Shown here piece by piece: positions 8,780 through 18,306 of a DNA stretch of 48,236 bases. The notes below the pieces were generated by a model, which saw only the letters and a program-made list of their open reading frames with translations, was not told the DNA's origin and did not search any database. Position 1 is the stretch's first letter. The number at the start of each line of letters is the position of its first letter. Source of the stretch: an uncultured beta proteobacterium (GTDB lineage: Bacteria; Pseudomonadota; Gammaproteobacteria; Burkholderiales; Burkholderiaceae_B); assembly GCA_903821335.1 (NCBI GenBank), contig CAIJKV010000341.1, positions 1 through 48,236 of the forward strand, written 5' to 3'. The translations under genes and the position numbers were made by a program.

Positions 8780-10077
8780 GCGCCGACTGCAACCGGTTTT
8801 GCCAGTTGACTGGCGGCTGGCTTGATGTAGCGATCCACAGCGAGTCCTTCTGTGCTGATCTCGGGGCGTTTGCCCGTCACGATATCAGCAATGAGTTTGC
8901 CCGACCCGCAGGCCATCGTCCAGCCCAACGTGCCGTGCCCGGTGTTCAGGAACAGGTTCCGATAGCGCGTGCCGCCGACGATAGGTGTGCTGTCGGGGGT
9001 CATGGGACGCAGGCCCGTCCAGAATTCAGCGCGTGGCAGGTCGCCACCGGGGAATAGTTCTGTGACGACCTTTTCCAGGGTGGCGCGCCGACGTGGGTTC
9101 AGGCTCAGGTCGAAGCCGTTGAGCTCAGCCATACCGCCCACGCGGATACGGTTGTCAAAGCGAGTGACGGCGACTTTGTACGTTTCGTCCAGGACAGTTG
9201 ACTGGGGTGCCAGGGACTCGTCAAGGAGCGGAATAGTCAGCGAATAACCTTTGACCGGGTAAACCGGCAGATCAAGCTTGAGTGGAGTGAGCAGATCGCG
9301 TGAATAACTTCCAAAAGCCAGTACATAACGATCGGCGGTCAGGACCTGATCACCACAGCGCACGCCGCTGATCTGGCCGCCCGCAGTGAGCAGTTGATCG
9401 ACTGACTGGCCAAACCGGAAGTCGACACCGAGCTCGCGGGCAAGTTCTGCCAGCCGCGTAGTGAACAAATGACAGTCACCGGTTTCGTCATTTGGCAGGC
9501 GCAGGCCGCCGGCGAGCAGGCCCCGGGCTTGTGCCTGGGCAAGGCCTGGTTCGGCCGCAGTCAGGTGATTGCGGTCCAGAAGCTCGTAGGGCACACCACA
9601 CTCTTCGAGCACCTTGATGTCGCGTGCGACCGCATCGAGTTGCGCCTGGCTTCTGAAAAGTTGCAGGGTGCCACCGGTGCGATGTTCATACTGAATACCC
9701 GTGTCGGCGCGCAGGGCGCGTAAACAGCTGCGGCTGTATTCCGACACGCGCACCATGCGTTCCTTGTTGAGTTGATAGCGCGCGGGTGTGCATTCGCGCA
9801 ACATTCTGGCCATCCAGCGCAACTGCCACAGGCTGCCATCGGGCCGGATCGCCAGAGGTGCGTGACGCTGGAACATCCACTTCAGAGCCTTGAACGGTAT
9901 TCCCGGGGCAGCCCAGGGTGTGGAGTAGCCCGGTGAAACCTGGCCGGCGTTGGCTTTGCTTGCCTCGTTTGCCGGACCATCTTGTCGATCGAGCAGGGTG
10001 ACCTCTGCACCGGCGCGGGCGAGGTAATACGCAGTGGTCGTACCGATGACGCCAGCCCCTAAAACGATCACTTTCAT
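8776..10077 (-). CDS. dadA: D-amino acid dehydrogenase (small subunit)
   Basis: A 433-residue FAD-dependent dehydrogenase that deaminates D-alanine and other D-amino acids to 2-oxoacids and passes electrons to the respiratory chain at the inner membrane. The N-terminal FAD fingerprint [21 protein letters not shown] is followed by the DadA-typical [21 protein letters not shown]. Near the C-terminus are [14 protein letters not shown] and [12 protein letters not shown]. Length matches the family. It is the first gene of dadA-dadX. The upstream region to 10252 is AT-rich and shared with the divergent cold-shock gene. Lrp control is usual for this operon in other proteobacteria, but no specific Lrp site can be claimed here. 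Confidence 0.94.
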   Translation of the reverse strand: MKVIVLGAGVIGTTTAYYLARAGAEVTLLDRQDGPANEASKANAGQVSPGYSTPWAAPGIPFKALKWMFQRHAPLAIRPDGSLWQLRWMARMLRECTPARYQLNKERMVRVSEYSRSCLRALRADTGIQYEHRTGGTLQLFRSQAQLDAVARDIKVLEECGVPYELLDRNHLTAAEPGLAQAQARGLLAGGLRLPNDETGDCHLFTTRLAELARELGVDFRFGQSVDQLLTAGGQISGVRCGDQVLTADRYVLAFGSYSRDLLTPLKLDLPVYPVKGYSLTIPLLDESLAPQSTVLDETYKVAVTRFDNRIRVGGMAELNGFDLSLNPRRRATLEKVVTELFPGGDLPRAEFWTGLRPMTPDSTPIVGGTRYRNLFLNTGHGTLGWTMACGSGKLIADIVTGKRPEISTEGLAVDRYIKPAASQLAKPVAVGA

Positions 10078-10252
10078 GGTTAATTCCCGTTGGATCAGTG
10101 GATTATGAAAGTTTAAAGATAGTGAGTTAGTGAATTTGAATGAATTATTATGGATGCATGGTGAAAGTCACTTTTATTGTTGTTTTCTGATCTCATAGGT
10201 AGAGAAAGTTGCAAAATCATGCTGTTTCGTTGAAAAAAGACAACACTAGTAT
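10078..10252. other. AT-rich divergent intergenic stretch between dadA and the cold-shock gene
   Basis: Part of a 345-bp gene-free interval. The stretch is markedly AT-rich compared with the flanking coding DNA and must hold the dadA promoter, but I could not pick out a convincing -35/-10 pair for it. The right part of the interval holds the cold-shock promoter and leader, listed separately. Confidence 0.5.
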
Positions 10253-10281
10253 TTGACTCGTACTAGGTTCCCTCCTACACT
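10253..10281 (+). promoter_or_regulatory. Sigma-70 promoter of the cold-shock gene
   Basis: TTGACT (10253-10258) and TACACT (10276-10281) are separated by exactly 17 bp. Transcription would start near 10288. Confidence 0.75.
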
Positions 10282-10287
10282 TGGCAG

Positions 10288-10422
10288 GCAAGATTCTCAA
10301 GCGACGCGGTTTTTGTACCTAATTTGTCGCCCTTAGTGGTAACCGGTAGTGTCTATCCCTTCCTTGATCATCTAGCACTCTGGGCGTTTTTGCCTATTTT
10401 TTATCTATCAAGGAAGTTTGAA
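10288..10422 (+). promoter_or_regulatory. Long 5' leader of the cold-shock mRNA
   Basis: The predicted start site leaves about 135 nt before the ATG at 10423. Long structured leaders that refold with temperature are characteristic of CspA-family mRNAs. The leader ends in a strong AAGGAAG ribosome-binding site at 10410-10416, 6 bases before the start. Its fold has not been computed. Confidence 0.5.
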
Positions 10423-10626
10423 ATGGCTACTGGTGTCGTTAAGTGGTTCAACGCCGAAAAAGGTTATGGTTTCATCATGCCCGACGGCGGCGGCAAAGAT
10501 TTGTTCGCTCATTACTCTGAAATTCGCTCGAGCGGTTACAAAACCCTCGAAGAAAACCAGAAAGTCAGCTTTGAAATTGGTCAGGGCGCCAAAGGCCCCA
10601 GCGCGACTAACATTCAAGTGCTGTAA
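10423..10626 (+). CDS. Cold-shock protein, CspA family
   Basis: A 67-residue single cold-shock domain protein. It has the RNP1-like motif [11 protein letters not shown] and RNP2-like DLFAHYSEI, preceded by the typical start [13 protein letters not shown]. Such proteins bind single-stranded RNA or DNA and act as RNA chaperones. The first ATG with a good ribosome-binding site is 10423; an upstream in-frame extension has no support. It is a monocistronic unit with its own promoter, long leader and terminator. Whether it is cold-induced or constitutive cannot be decided from sequence, so no paralogue letter is given. Confidence 0.95.
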   Translation: MATGVVKWFNAEKGYGFIMPDGGGKDLFAHYSEIRSSGYKTLEENQKVSFEIGQGAKGPSATNIQVL

Positions 10627-10665
10627 TCTGCGTTAATACTTCCTGCATTCGTGCGGGTTGTTAGT

Positions 10666-10703
10666 AAAAACCCTGTATCGCTTCTTGTGATGCAGGGTTT
10701 TTT
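10666..10703 (+). terminator. Rho-independent terminator of the cold-shock gene
   Basis: AAACCCTG pairs with CAGGGTTT across a loop of about 17 bases that can extend the stem further, and six T residues follow. It sits 40 bp after the stop codon. Confidence 0.85.
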
Positions 10704-10756
10704 CTTTGGCCCTGTAGTGCGTCCCGCACCTGGCCTTTCTACCGGACATCTTCGCC

Positions 10757-11347
10757 ATGCACACCTCACAGCCTCTTGACGCTCTACTCAGCCGACGTTC
10801 ACAGAAACTGGTTCAGGCGCCCGCTCCTGATGCCGCGCAATTGACGCAAATCCTGCAAGCTGCTGCCTGCGCGCCTGATCATTCTGCCTTGCGTGCCTGG
10901 CGTTTCGCCTTGATCGAACAGGCCGATATCGCCGCGCTGGCAGATCTGGCGATCAACGCGACGCGTCAATCCGGGCGCGAGATCACACCGGAAAAAGAAA
11001 AAAATATGCGGACCTGGCTGGCACAGGTTCCACTGCTGATTGCCCTGGCCTACAAGATCTCGCACGACAACGCGAAAGTGCCCGAGATCGAGCAAACGTT
11101 GTCGATGGGCGCCGCAGTCATGAACATTCAAAATGCCATCCACCTGCTGGGCTTCGCTTCGTACTGGAGTACCGGCTTGGGTACCTATACCGATGTGGTG
11201 CCCGAGGCGCTGGGGTTTGATGGGCTTGACTACCGCTTCGTCGGCTTTTTGGCCGTGGGCACACCGATTACCACGGCCGGACCGGCCCAGCGTCCGGACG
11301 TCATGTCTTTCACGCATGTGTGGAAGCCGACGCCCGCTCGTCAATGA
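10757..11347 (+). CDS. Nitroreductase family protein, YdjA-like
   Basis: A 196-residue flavoprotein of the nitroreductase fold. The N-terminal LLSRRSQKLVQAPAPD and AAACAPDHSALRAWRF correspond to the FMN phosphate-binding and RS(x)R regions of YdjA-type minimal nitroreductases, and GFASYWSTGLGTY is the C-terminal flavin-contact segment. These small dimeric enzymes use NAD(P)H and FMN; physiological substrates are mostly unknown. The gene stands alone, converging on copA with only 26 bp between the stop codons. No regulatory element was recognised in front of it apart from the preceding terminator. Confidence 0.85.
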   Translation: MHTSQPLDALLSRRSQKLVQAPAPDAAQLTQILQAAACAPDHSALRAWRFALIEQADIAALADLAINATRQSGREITPEKEKNMRTWLAQVPLLIALAYKISHDNAKVPEIEQTLSMGAAVMNIQNAIHLLGFASYWSTGLGTYTDVVPEALGFDGLDYRFVGFLAVGTPITTAGPAQRPDVMSFTHVWKPTPARQ

Positions 11348-11373
11348 TCTGGCGCATCCTGGCCCGCTTCCTC

Positions 11374-13677
11374 TCACCCTCTGCGGTCTGGCCTAAAGCG
11401 CTTGAGGCGCAGCGCGTTGACCACCACGAACACGCTGGAACAGGCCATGGCAGCCGCCGCGAACATGGGCGACAACAAAATACCGAACGATGGATAGAGT
11501 GCCCCGGCCGCGACGGGCACCAGGGCCACGTTGTAGGCAAACGCCCAGAACAGGTTCTCGCGAATATTTGAAAGTGTTGCCCGCGACAGGCCGATGGCAT
11601 TTGCCACGCCATGCAGATCGTCGGACATCAGAACCACCGACGCCGATTCGATGGCAATGTCTGTCCCTGTGCCGATTGCGATGCCGATATCCGCAGTCGC
11701 CAGTGCGGGAGCGTCGTTGATACCGTCCCCCACAAACGCCAGTACTTGGCCCGATGCGCGCAGTTGTTGCAGCACTGCGACTTTGCCTTCTGGCGAGACT
11801 TGAGCATGAACCTGATCGATGCCCAGCACGCGTCCGACGGCATGGGCAGTATGGGTGTTGTCGCCTGTGATCATGACCGTGCGCAGTCCCAGCCGGTGCA
11901 GGGCAGCGATCGCGGAAATCGCGCTGGACTTGATGGGGTCGGCCACGGCCATGACCGCGACAAGCTTGCCGTCGACAGCCAGGTAAATCGGTGTCTTGGC
12001 GTCCGAGCCCCAGGCTTGCATGCGCGCGGACTGACCCGAGACGTCGACGTCATGTTCACGCATGAGGTTTTGCGCGCCCGACAAAATGCTTTTCCCTTGC
12101 ACCGTCGCCTGTACACCCGCGCCGCTGATCGCGGTGAAGTTGCGCGCGGCAGGCATGGGTAGTTTTTCCGCATCGGCCGCTGCCACAATGGCACGCGCGA
12201 TTGGATGCTCGGAATGCGCCTGCATCGCCGCAGCCCATGCAAGCAGCGACGCACGATCATGCGTGGTGTCGATCACGACGAAGTCCGTCAGCACCGGCTT
12301 GCCAAGGGTCAGCGTACCGGTCTTGTCAAAGGCAACCACTTGCACGTCGCGCAGGCGCTGCAGGGCGTCGCCTTGCCGAAACAGCACCCCCAGTTCGGCT
12401 GCGCGACCCGTGCCTACCATGATGGATGTTGGCGTGGCCAGCCCCATCGCGCAGGGGCAGGCGATAATCATCACAGCAACGGCATTGACGAGCGCATAGC
12501 TCAGACTGGGCGAGGGTCCCAGCCAATACCAGAGTGCAAACGTGGCCAGGGCTGTCGCCATGATGGCTGGTACAAACCACGACGTCACACGGTCGACAAG
12601 CGCCTGGATGGGCAGCTTGGCTCCCTGGGCGCTCTCAACCATGCGGATAATGCGCGCCAGAACGGTGTCGCCACCCGTGTGCGTGGCCAGGAACGTGAAG
12701 CTGTTGGTCGAGTTAAGCGTGCCCCCCGTGACGTGGTCGCCCAGGCATTTGGTGACGGGTATGGGCTCGCCCGTGATCATTGACTCGTCGATGTACGGGG
12801 CGCCTTCGGTAATCACGCCATCGACGGGAACCTTTTCACCGGGCCGCACGAGCACCTGGTCGCCGGGTTTGACTGTGTCAATGTCGACCTCGACAATCTG
12901 CCCATCACGTATCACACGCGCCTGACGGGGCTGCAGCCCAACCAGATGCTGGATGGCAGCGCCTGTGCGGCCCTTGGCACGTGCCTCGAGGGTGCGCCCC
13001 AGCAAGATCAGGGTCACGATGACCGCCGCTGCCTCAAAATAGACAAAGCGTGTGCCCTCAGGCAGCCACTGCGGCGCGAACGTGGCAACCATCGAATAGG
13101 TCCAGGCACTTCCCGCGCCCAGGGCGACCAGTGAGTTCATCTCTGGACTCAGGTGCCACAGGGCCGGCAACCCTTTGGTGAAGAATGCGCGTCCTGGTCC
13201 TGCCAGCACCAGTGTCGTGAGCACGGCCTGCAAAATCCAGCTGCGCTCCATGCCAATAGTCGTGTGCACAAACGCATGCATCCAGGGCAACAGGTGCGCG
13301 CCCATTTCCAGCACGAACACCGGCAAGGACAAGGCCAGCGAAATCCACAGCGTGCGCTGCAAGTGCCGGGCTTCTTCAGAGCGGGACTCGCCAAGCGTAT
13401 CGTTTGGGGCGATGTCGGTCTGGACTTGGCTGGCCTCGTAGCCTGCTTTTTGAACGGCGGCGATGAGTGCAGGGGCGCTGCGCTGGGCATCAGTCTGACC
13501 TGCAACAAGATCCAGGTGCGCCCGTTGCGTGGCGAGGTTGACGGATGCCCGCTTGACACCAGGAACACCAGCCAGCGCCTTTTCCACACGCAACACGCAT
13601 GACGCACAGGTCATCCCGTCAATCGCCAGGTCGATCTGATCATCCGCCGCTGTCTGGTGGCTACCCGGAGCATTCAT
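11374..13677 (-). CDS. copA: Copper-exporting P1B-type ATPase
   Basis: A 767-residue inner-membrane ATPase expected to export Cu(I) from the cytoplasm. One N-terminal heavy-metal domain carries GMTCASC (C24, C27). The transport-site motif [13 protein letters not shown] is present, along with the actuator motif TGEPIPV, phosphorylation motif [17 protein letters not shown] and [10 protein letters not shown]. The last two helices have [14 protein letters not shown] and [15 protein letters not shown]; the Tyr-Asn and Met-Ser-Ser residues are those that define Cu(I) (P1B-1) rather than Zn or Cd pumps. It follows copZ by 54 bp on the same strand and so lies behind the CueR-like promoter. Confidence 0.93.
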   Translation of the reverse strand: MNAPGSHQTAADDQIDLAIDGMTCASCVLRVEKALAGVPGVKRASVNLATQRAHLDLVAGQTDAQRSAPALIAAVQKAGYEASQVQTDIAPNDTLGESRSEEARHLQRTLWISLALSLPVFVLEMGAHLLPWMHAFVHTTIGMERSWILQAVLTTLVLAGPGRAFFTKGLPALWHLSPEMNSLVALGAGSAWTYSMVATFAPQWLPEGTRFVYFEAAAVIVTLILLGRTLEARAKGRTGAAIQHLVGLQPRQARVIRDGQIVEVDIDTVKPGDQVLVRPGEKVPVDGVITEGAPYIDESMITGEPIPVTKCLGDHVTGGTLNSTNSFTFLATHTGGDTVLARIIRMVESAQGAKLPIQALVDRVTSWFVPAIMATALATFALWYWLGPSPSLSYALVNAVAVMIIACPCAMGLATPTSIMVGTGRAAELGVLFRQGDALQRLRDVQVVAFDKTGTLTLGKPVLTDFVVIDTTHDRASLLAWAAAMQAHSEHPIARAIVAAADAEKLPMPAARNFTAISGAGVQATVQGKSILSGAQNLMREHDVDVSGQSARMQAWGSDAKTPIYLAVDGKLVAVMAVADPIKSSAISAIAALHRLGLRTVMITGDNTHTAHAVGRVLGIDQVHAQVSPEGKVAVLQQLRASGQVLAFVGDGINDAPALATADIGIAIGTGTDIAIESASVVLMSDDLHGVANAIGLSRATLSNIRENLFWAFAYNVALVPVAAGALYPSFGILLSPMFAAAAMACSSVFVVVNALRLKRFRPDRRG

Positions 13678-13731
13678 TTGGTTGACCTTGTTGCCAGTCG
13701 CATGTGAGAGTGACGCACCGACCGCATCTGG

Positions 13732-13929
13732 TTACAGTGCTTGAGGGGTGTACCCTGCCTCGCGAATCGCCGACTCGACTGTGCCGGCTTCGTGGGCACC
13801 ACCGATTTTGACCTGCTTGGTGGCGACATCGCACTGCACGGTTGAATCAGGAGCCACGGCATGCACGGCATTGGTGATGGTTTTGACGCAATGACCGCAC
13901 GTCATATCGGTGACTTGGAATGTTGTCAT
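13732..13929 (-). CDS. copZ: Copper chaperone, heavy-metal-associated domain
   Basis: A 65-residue single HMA-domain protein with the metal site MTCGHC (C11, C14), ending GYTPQAL. CopZ-type chaperones carry Cu(I) in the cytoplasm and hand it to the HMA domain and membrane site of CopA. ATG 13929 is chosen because GGGAA lies about 8 bases upstream and it gives the standard N-terminus MTTFQVTDMTCGHC. The gene is first in the copZ-copA unit. The metal is inferred from the copA neighbour and the operator; HMA domains alone do not prove copper. Confidence 0.9.
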   Translation of the reverse strand: MTTFQVTDMTCGHCVKTITNAVHAVAPDSTVQCDVATKQVKIGGAHEAGTVESAIREAGYTPQAL

Positions 13930-13966
13930 GATGAGTTCCCTGCGTTGATTAAGATTCAGAGTGATC

Positions 13967-13997
13967 AGAATAAACCTTTCCACGAAGGTAAGGTCTG
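13967..13997 (-). promoter_or_regulatory. CueR-type (MerR family) copper-responsive promoter of copZ-copA
   Basis: Reading the minus strand, CAGACC (-35, 13992-13997) and TATTCT (-10, 13967-13972) are 19 bp apart, the over-long spacing typical of MerR-family promoters. The spacer region holds a 21-bp dyad, ACCTTACC-TTCGT-GGAAAGGT (13974-13994), with a single mismatch between arms. It closely resembles the operator of enterobacterial copA. No cueR gene lies beside it, so the regulator must be encoded elsewhere. Confidence 0.85.
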
Positions 13998-14053
13998 ACT
14001 CTCTACTTTAAGGGCGATCGGTTATCAATTCCGTGATGCAACCTGTTTGCGCC

Positions 14054-14680
14054 TCAGGACTTCGAACCGCGCGTCATCGTGATGAGCTGACGCACGTCCT
14101 GGGTCACGGCATTCACCGCCTCGGTATCCGAAGCCAGAAGTCGTGCGCGTCCCTGATTGTCAAAAATGAACACGCCACGACTATGCGTGACATCATAGGT
14201 GTCTGCATCGTCACCTGGTTTGGGCTTTTCAATCTGGTACGCAATACGGTACCGGCGGGCCAGATCAGCGACCTGTGCCTCATCGCCGGTCAGTCCGATC
14301 GCGTTCTTGTTAAACGCGTCGACGTAAGCCTGTAGAACGTCTGGCGTATCGCGATGCGGATCGACGCTGATGAACACGATACGCACGTCCTTGGCGTCGT
14401 CGCCCAGTTTTTCGATGACTTCACTCAACTGCGCCATGGTGGTCGGGCAGATGTCGGGGCAACTGGCATAGCCAAAGAAAAGAAGGACAGTCTTACCCTT
14501 CAGGTCTTGTTCCGTCACCTTAATGTTTCCCTTGCCCTGAAGTGAGAACTGCAGGTCGGGAAGGTGCCCCTTGACGTCATACAACACCCAGTCTGCTGAC
14601 TTTTCGGAACAACCATACAGCACAACCAGACCGCATAGAACAAACCATCGGGTCAGGCGCAAGAGTGATCCAGTGGACAT
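14054..14680 (-). CDS. SCO1/SenC-family copper-binding lipoprotein
   Basis: A 208-residue thioredoxin-fold protein of the SCO family, used to deliver copper to the CuA site of cytochrome c oxidase or for periplasmic thiol redox. An N-terminal hydrophobic segment ends in LYGC, a likely lipobox with lipidated C24. The copper ligands are all present: C74 and C78 in SCPDICPT, and H166 in DVTHSRGVF. The gene starts 6 bp after prlC ends and so is the last gene of the kinase-regulator-folD-prlC operon. It is directly upstream of the copper-efflux promoter but separated from it by about 55 bp. No oxidase genes are nearby. Confidence 0.88.
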   Translation of the reverse strand: MSTGSLLRLTRWFVLCGLVVLYGCSEKSADWVLYDVKGHLPDLQFSLQGKGNIKVTEQDLKGKTVLLFFGYASCPDICPTTMAQLSEVIEKLGDDAKDVRIVFISVDPHRDTPDVLQAYVDAFNKNAIGLTGDEAQVADLARRYRIAYQIEKPKPGDDADTYDVTHSRGVFIFDNQGRARLLASDTEAVNAVTQDVRQLITMTRGSKS

Positions 14681-14686
14681 AGCCGA

Positions 14687-16783
14687 TTATTCCTGGTGAT
14701 TGTCAGCGCTGTCAGTCATGCCACTGTGTCGCAGCAGGGCGTCCATACGCGGCGCGCGACCCCTGAACGCCGCGAAGGATTGCGCCGCAGGCCGGGTACC
14801 GCCAACGGCCAGGATTTCCTTGCGAAAGCGCATGCCCGTTTCAGTGTCCAGCGCACCGAGCGACTCTGCTGCGCTGTGGGCCGATTTCGCGGCACGCAAT
14901 GCTGCCTCTTCAAAGGCCTCGAAGGCATCCGCTGACAACACCTCAGCCCACTTGTAGCTGTAGTAGCCGGCACCGTAACCACCTGCGAACAGGTGTGAAA
15001 AACTGTGCGGAAATCGCTGCCACGCCGGGGGCCGCATGACAGCCACTTCATCACGCACCTGATCGAGCTGAGTCAGGACCGCCGCGATCGACAGGCCCTG
15101 GTCGCGACTGTGGAGCAAGATGTCAAAGAGCGAGAACTCAATCTGGCGCACTGTCTGCATGCCGCTCTGGAAATTGCGGGCCGCGATCATCCGATCGTAA
15201 AGTTCACGGGGCAATGGCTCGCCCGTCTCGACGTGCGCGGTCAACCGCTGGAGTACAGACCATTCCCAGCAAAAGTTTTCCATGAACTGCGACGGCAACT
15301 CAATGGCGTCCCACTCGACCGCTGAAAAGGCCGATACTCCCGGTTCGTCGACTTCGGACAGCAGGGCATGCAGGGCATGGCCGCTTTCATGGAAAAGGGT
15401 GATCACGTCGTCGTGTGTCAAGAGCGCGGGACGTGCGCCTTGTGGGCGCGCAAAGTTGCAGGTCAGATAAATGACGGGCGTTTGCACGCCACTGGCGAGC
15501 AGCCTGCGGGACCGTTCACTGTTGACCCAGGCACCACCCTGTTTCGCCGATCTGGCGTAGAGATCCATGACCAGGTAACCCTGAATGTCGCCCGCGGCGT
15601 TATGCACGCTTACAGCGCGTACATCCGGATGCCAGCCGTTGATTTCGCAAGGTTCGACCTTCACGCCAAACAGCGTGTGCATGACCTCAAACAGGCCATT
15701 GAGCACGCGTGGCTCGGTGAAGTATTGCTTGACCTCGTCTTCGGAATAGGCGTAGCGCTTTTCACGCAGGCATTCCGACGCATACGCCGTGTCCCAGGGC
15801 TGGAGGTCCTTGATTCCCAGTTCCTCAAGCGCAAAGGCACGCAACTCGGTCAGGTCGCGTTCGGCATAGGGTTTGGCGCGCGCGGCCAGCTGGCGCAGGA
15901 AACTGACGACTTCTTCAGCACTGTCTGCCATGCGCGTTTGCAGGCGCAACGCGGCAAAATGCTCAAACCCAAGCAACTGCGCTTCTTCCGAGCGCAAGGT
16001 CAGAGACTGTTCGATCAAACCGGAATTGTCAAAGGTCTCGTCACCCTGTTCTGACGCGACGGTGGCATAGCCTTTATACAGCGCGTGACGCAGGTCACGG
16101 TCATGCGCGTATTGCATCACCGGCAAGTAACAAGGCATCTTGAGCGTCAGTTTCCACTGATCCGTGTCGGCTTGTCTGGCGGCGGCCTGCACATCTTGTG
16201 GCACGCCGTCCAGACGCGCGACGTCATCGATCAGCAATGACCATCCATCGATCGCATCCATCACGTTCTCGGAAAATTTCTGCGATACCTGCGACTGCTG
16301 GTCCGACAGAGCCGCGTAGCGCGTGCGCGCCTCGCCCTGAAGTTCGACGCCGCTTAACCGGAAGTCGCGCAGCGCCAGGTCGATCACGCGTTTGCGTTCG
16401 TGGGGCCACTGGTCGAACTCGGGGCACTCGCGCAGACGTCGGTACTGGTTGTACAGACCAACGTTCAGGCCGACCGAGGTCGAAAATTCGCTGATCGGTC
16501 CGAGCATCTCGTTGTAAGCGTCCCGCAAGGCCGGGGTATTGACAACGGCGTTCAGGTTACCGACGATGGACCAGGCGCGCCAAAGGGGTTCCGAGGCATC
16601 GTCCAGGGGCGTGACAATGTCTTCCCAGGTGACCGGCAGCCCAGCGTCGACCGATGCGTCGATGGCCGTTTGCGCCGTTTGCAAAAGCTCGGCAATCGCC
16701 GGCGCGATATGCTCGGGTCGAATGGCTGCATAGTCGACAAGCACTTCCATTCCGACCAGAAGCGGGTTGGATTGTTCAGACAT
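14687..16783 (-). CDS. prlC: Oligopeptidase A, M3 family metallopeptidase
   Basis: A 698-residue cytoplasmic zinc endopeptidase that degrades short peptides, including cleaved signal peptides. The zinc motif HESGH in LFHESGHALHALLSE lies near residue 464, and the third ligand region follows in AVEWDAIELPSQFMENF. The length and the C-terminal FSHLFAGGYGAGYYSYKWAEVL are typical of the family. Of two adjacent ATGs, 16783 has the better spacing (5 bases) from AAGGA. It lies 36 bp downstream of folD and 6 bp upstream of the SCO gene on the same strand, fitting one transcript. No missing residues were noticed. Confidence 0.92.
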   Translation of the reverse strand: MSEQSNPLLVGMEVLVDYAAIRPEHIAPAIAELLQTAQTAIDASVDAGLPVTWEDIVTPLDDASEPLWRAWSIVGNLNAVVNTPALRDAYNEMLGPISEFSTSVGLNVGLYNQYRRLRECPEFDQWPHERKRVIDLALRDFRLSGVELQGEARTRYAALSDQQSQVSQKFSENVMDAIDGWSLLIDDVARLDGVPQDVQAAARQADTDQWKLTLKMPCYLPVMQYAHDRDLRHALYKGYATVASEQGDETFDNSGLIEQSLTLRSEEAQLLGFEHFAALRLQTRMADSAEEVVSFLRQLAARAKPYAERDLTELRAFALEELGIKDLQPWDTAYASECLREKRYAYSEDEVKQYFTEPRVLNGLFEVMHTLFGVKVEPCEINGWHPDVRAVSVHNAAGDIQGYLVMDLYARSAKQGGAWVNSERSRRLLASGVQTPVIYLTCNFARPQGARPALLTHDDVITLFHESGHALHALLSEVDEPGVSAFSAVEWDAIELPSQFMENFCWEWSVLQRLTAHVETGEPLPRELYDRMIAARNFQSGMQTVRQIEFSLFDILLHSRDQGLSIAAVLTQLDQVRDEVAVMRPPAWQRFPHSFSHLFAGGYGAGYYSYKWAEVLSADAFEAFEEAALRAAKSAHSAAESLGALDTETGMRFRKEILAVGGTRPAAQSFAAFRGRAPRMDALLRHSGMTDSADNHQE

Positions 16784-16819
16784 CATGTTCCTTTTTTGCG
16801 ACTTGATTCTGCACCGAGA

Positions 16820-17683
16820 TCAAGTCGCTTTGTTGTGTTGTGCGCGTTCCGCGGCTTCGATGGTGTTGACCAGCAGCATGGCGATTGTCATCGGGCCCAC
16901 TCCACCCGGGACGGGCGAGATGGCCGAGGCAACCTGTCGCACGCTTTCATAGTCGACATCGCCGCACAGCTTTCCTTCTGGAGTGCGATGAATGCCTACG
17001 TCAATCACTACGGCACCGGGCTTGACCATGCTGCCATCGATCATGCGCGCACGACCGGTGGCCACCACGACGATATCGGCGTGGCCGGTATGCCAGGCCA
17101 GATCGCGTGTCTTGGAATTACAAATGGTCACCGTGGCACCTGCACTCTGGAGCAACATGGCCATGGGTTTGCCGACGATATTGCTGGCACCAACGACTAC
17201 GGCCACGGCACCGCGCAGCGGCACTTGCTCGGCTTCTAGCATTTTCATGATGCCGTAGGGCGTGCAGGGGCGAAAGAGCGGCTTGCCTGTCATGAGCAAA
17301 CCGGCATTGCTGATATGGAAACCGTCCACGTCCTTTTCGGCTGCGATGGCTTCGATCACCTGATGCGCATCCATGTGTGGGGGCAAGGGCAGTTGCACCA
17401 GGATGCCATGAATGGCCGGGTCGACATTGAGGGCCTGAATCCGTGCCAGAAGCTCTTGCTGCGACATGGTGACGGGGTACTGTTCCATCACGGAATACAG
17501 GCCGGCTTGTTGGCAAGCGGTGACCTTGTTGCGCACGTATACCTGCGACGCGGGGTCACTGCCGACCAGGATCACCGCCAAGCCCGGCTGGGTGCCTTGT
17601 GCCTTCAAGGCAGCCGAGCGCATTGCAACGTCTTGGCGAATCGTTGCGGCCAGCGCGACACCATCGATGACGCGTGCGGTCAT
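16820..17683 (-). CDS. folD: Bifunctional methylene-THF dehydrogenase / methenyl-THF cyclohydrolase
   Basis: A 287-residue cytoplasmic enzyme converting 5,10-methylene-THF to 10-formyl-THF, feeding purine synthesis and formyl-Met-tRNA. The catalytic lysine is K53 in the family pattern [14 protein letters not shown]. Also visible are [31 protein letters not shown] and the NADP-binding [16 protein letters not shown]. The start codon overlaps the response-regulator stop by 4 bases (ATGA), so translation is probably coupled. Length and motifs are normal. Confidence 0.95.
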   Translation of the reverse strand: MTARVIDGVALAATIRQDVAMRSAALKAQGTQPGLAVILVGSDPASQVYVRNKVTACQQAGLYSVMEQYPVTMSQQELLARIQALNVDPAIHGILVQLPLPPHMDAHQVIEAIAAEKDVDGFHISNAGLLMTGKPLFRPCTPYGIMKMLEAEQVPLRGAVAVVVGASNIVGKPMAMLLQSAGATVTICNSKTRDLAWHTGHADIVVVATGRARMIDGSMVKPGAVVIDVGIHRTPEGKLCGDVDYESVRQVASAISPVPGGVGPMTIAMLLVNTIEAAERAQHNKAT

Positions 17684-18306
17684 GCGTTCACCTCGGGTTT
17701 GGCCAGTGCCACTTTCATCAGGTCGGCGACGGTCGTGACTTGCAGTTTCTCCATGATGTTGGCGCGATGCGCCTCAACAGTCTTGATGCTGATTCCCAGG
17801 TCGTCGGCGATCTGTTTGTTCAGGCGGCCCGCGACGATGCGCTCGAGAACCTGCTGTTCACGCGCTGTCAGGCGAGCAAGCATCGCATCGTGGATGCGTT
17901 GGGCCTGTGCCTGGGACAGGCGCTGGTTGGCCTGTTCGAACATGCGTGTGACGATCTCGCGCAAATCGGTTTCGTTGAAAGGCTTTTCAAGAAAGTCGAT
18001 CGCGCCTTTCTTCATCGTCGTCACGGCCATCGGCACATCCCCGTGTCCGGTGATGAACACGATGGGCATGGAGGACTTGCGTGTGATGAGTTGTTCCTGC
18101 AGCTCAAGCCCGCTCATGCCTGGCATGCGCACGTCAACGATCAGCACGCCAGGTTGATGTTCATCGAATTCTGACAAGAAGGCTTCGGCACTTGCGTAGG
18201 CCCGCACACGATAGCCATTGGCTTCGAGCAGCCAGCGCAACGAGTCGCGGACGGCTTCATCATCATCCACAATATAGACAGTGCTGGCGACTTGGGGCGT
18301 GTTCAT
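17680..18306 (-). CDS. FixJ/LuxR-type response regulator
   Basis: A 208-residue two-component regulator. The receiver domain shows the acidic pocket VDDDEAVRD, the phospho-acceptor D58 in [12 protein letters not shown], the Thr/Ser region VFITGHGDV and K108 in LEKPF. A LuxR-type helix-turn-helix follows at about 145-200 ([16 protein letters not shown], then [14 protein letters not shown]). It is most like FixJ/TodT regulators. Both ends overlap neighbours by 4 bases: its ATG with the kinase stop and its stop with the folD start. The partner kinase is therefore the preceding gene. Target promoters are not known; the divergent aceE promoter is a candidate only by position. Confidence 0.92.
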   Translation of the reverse strand: MNTPQVASTVYIVDDDEAVRDSLRWLLEANGYRVRAYASAEAFLSEFDEHQPGVLIVDVRMPGMSGLELQEQLITRKSSMPIVFITGHGDVPMAVTTMKKGAIDFLEKPFNETDLREIVTRMFEQANQRLSQAQAQRIHDAMLARLTAREQQVLERIVAGRLNKQIADDLGISIKTVEAHRANIMEKLQVTTVADLMKVALAKPEVNA

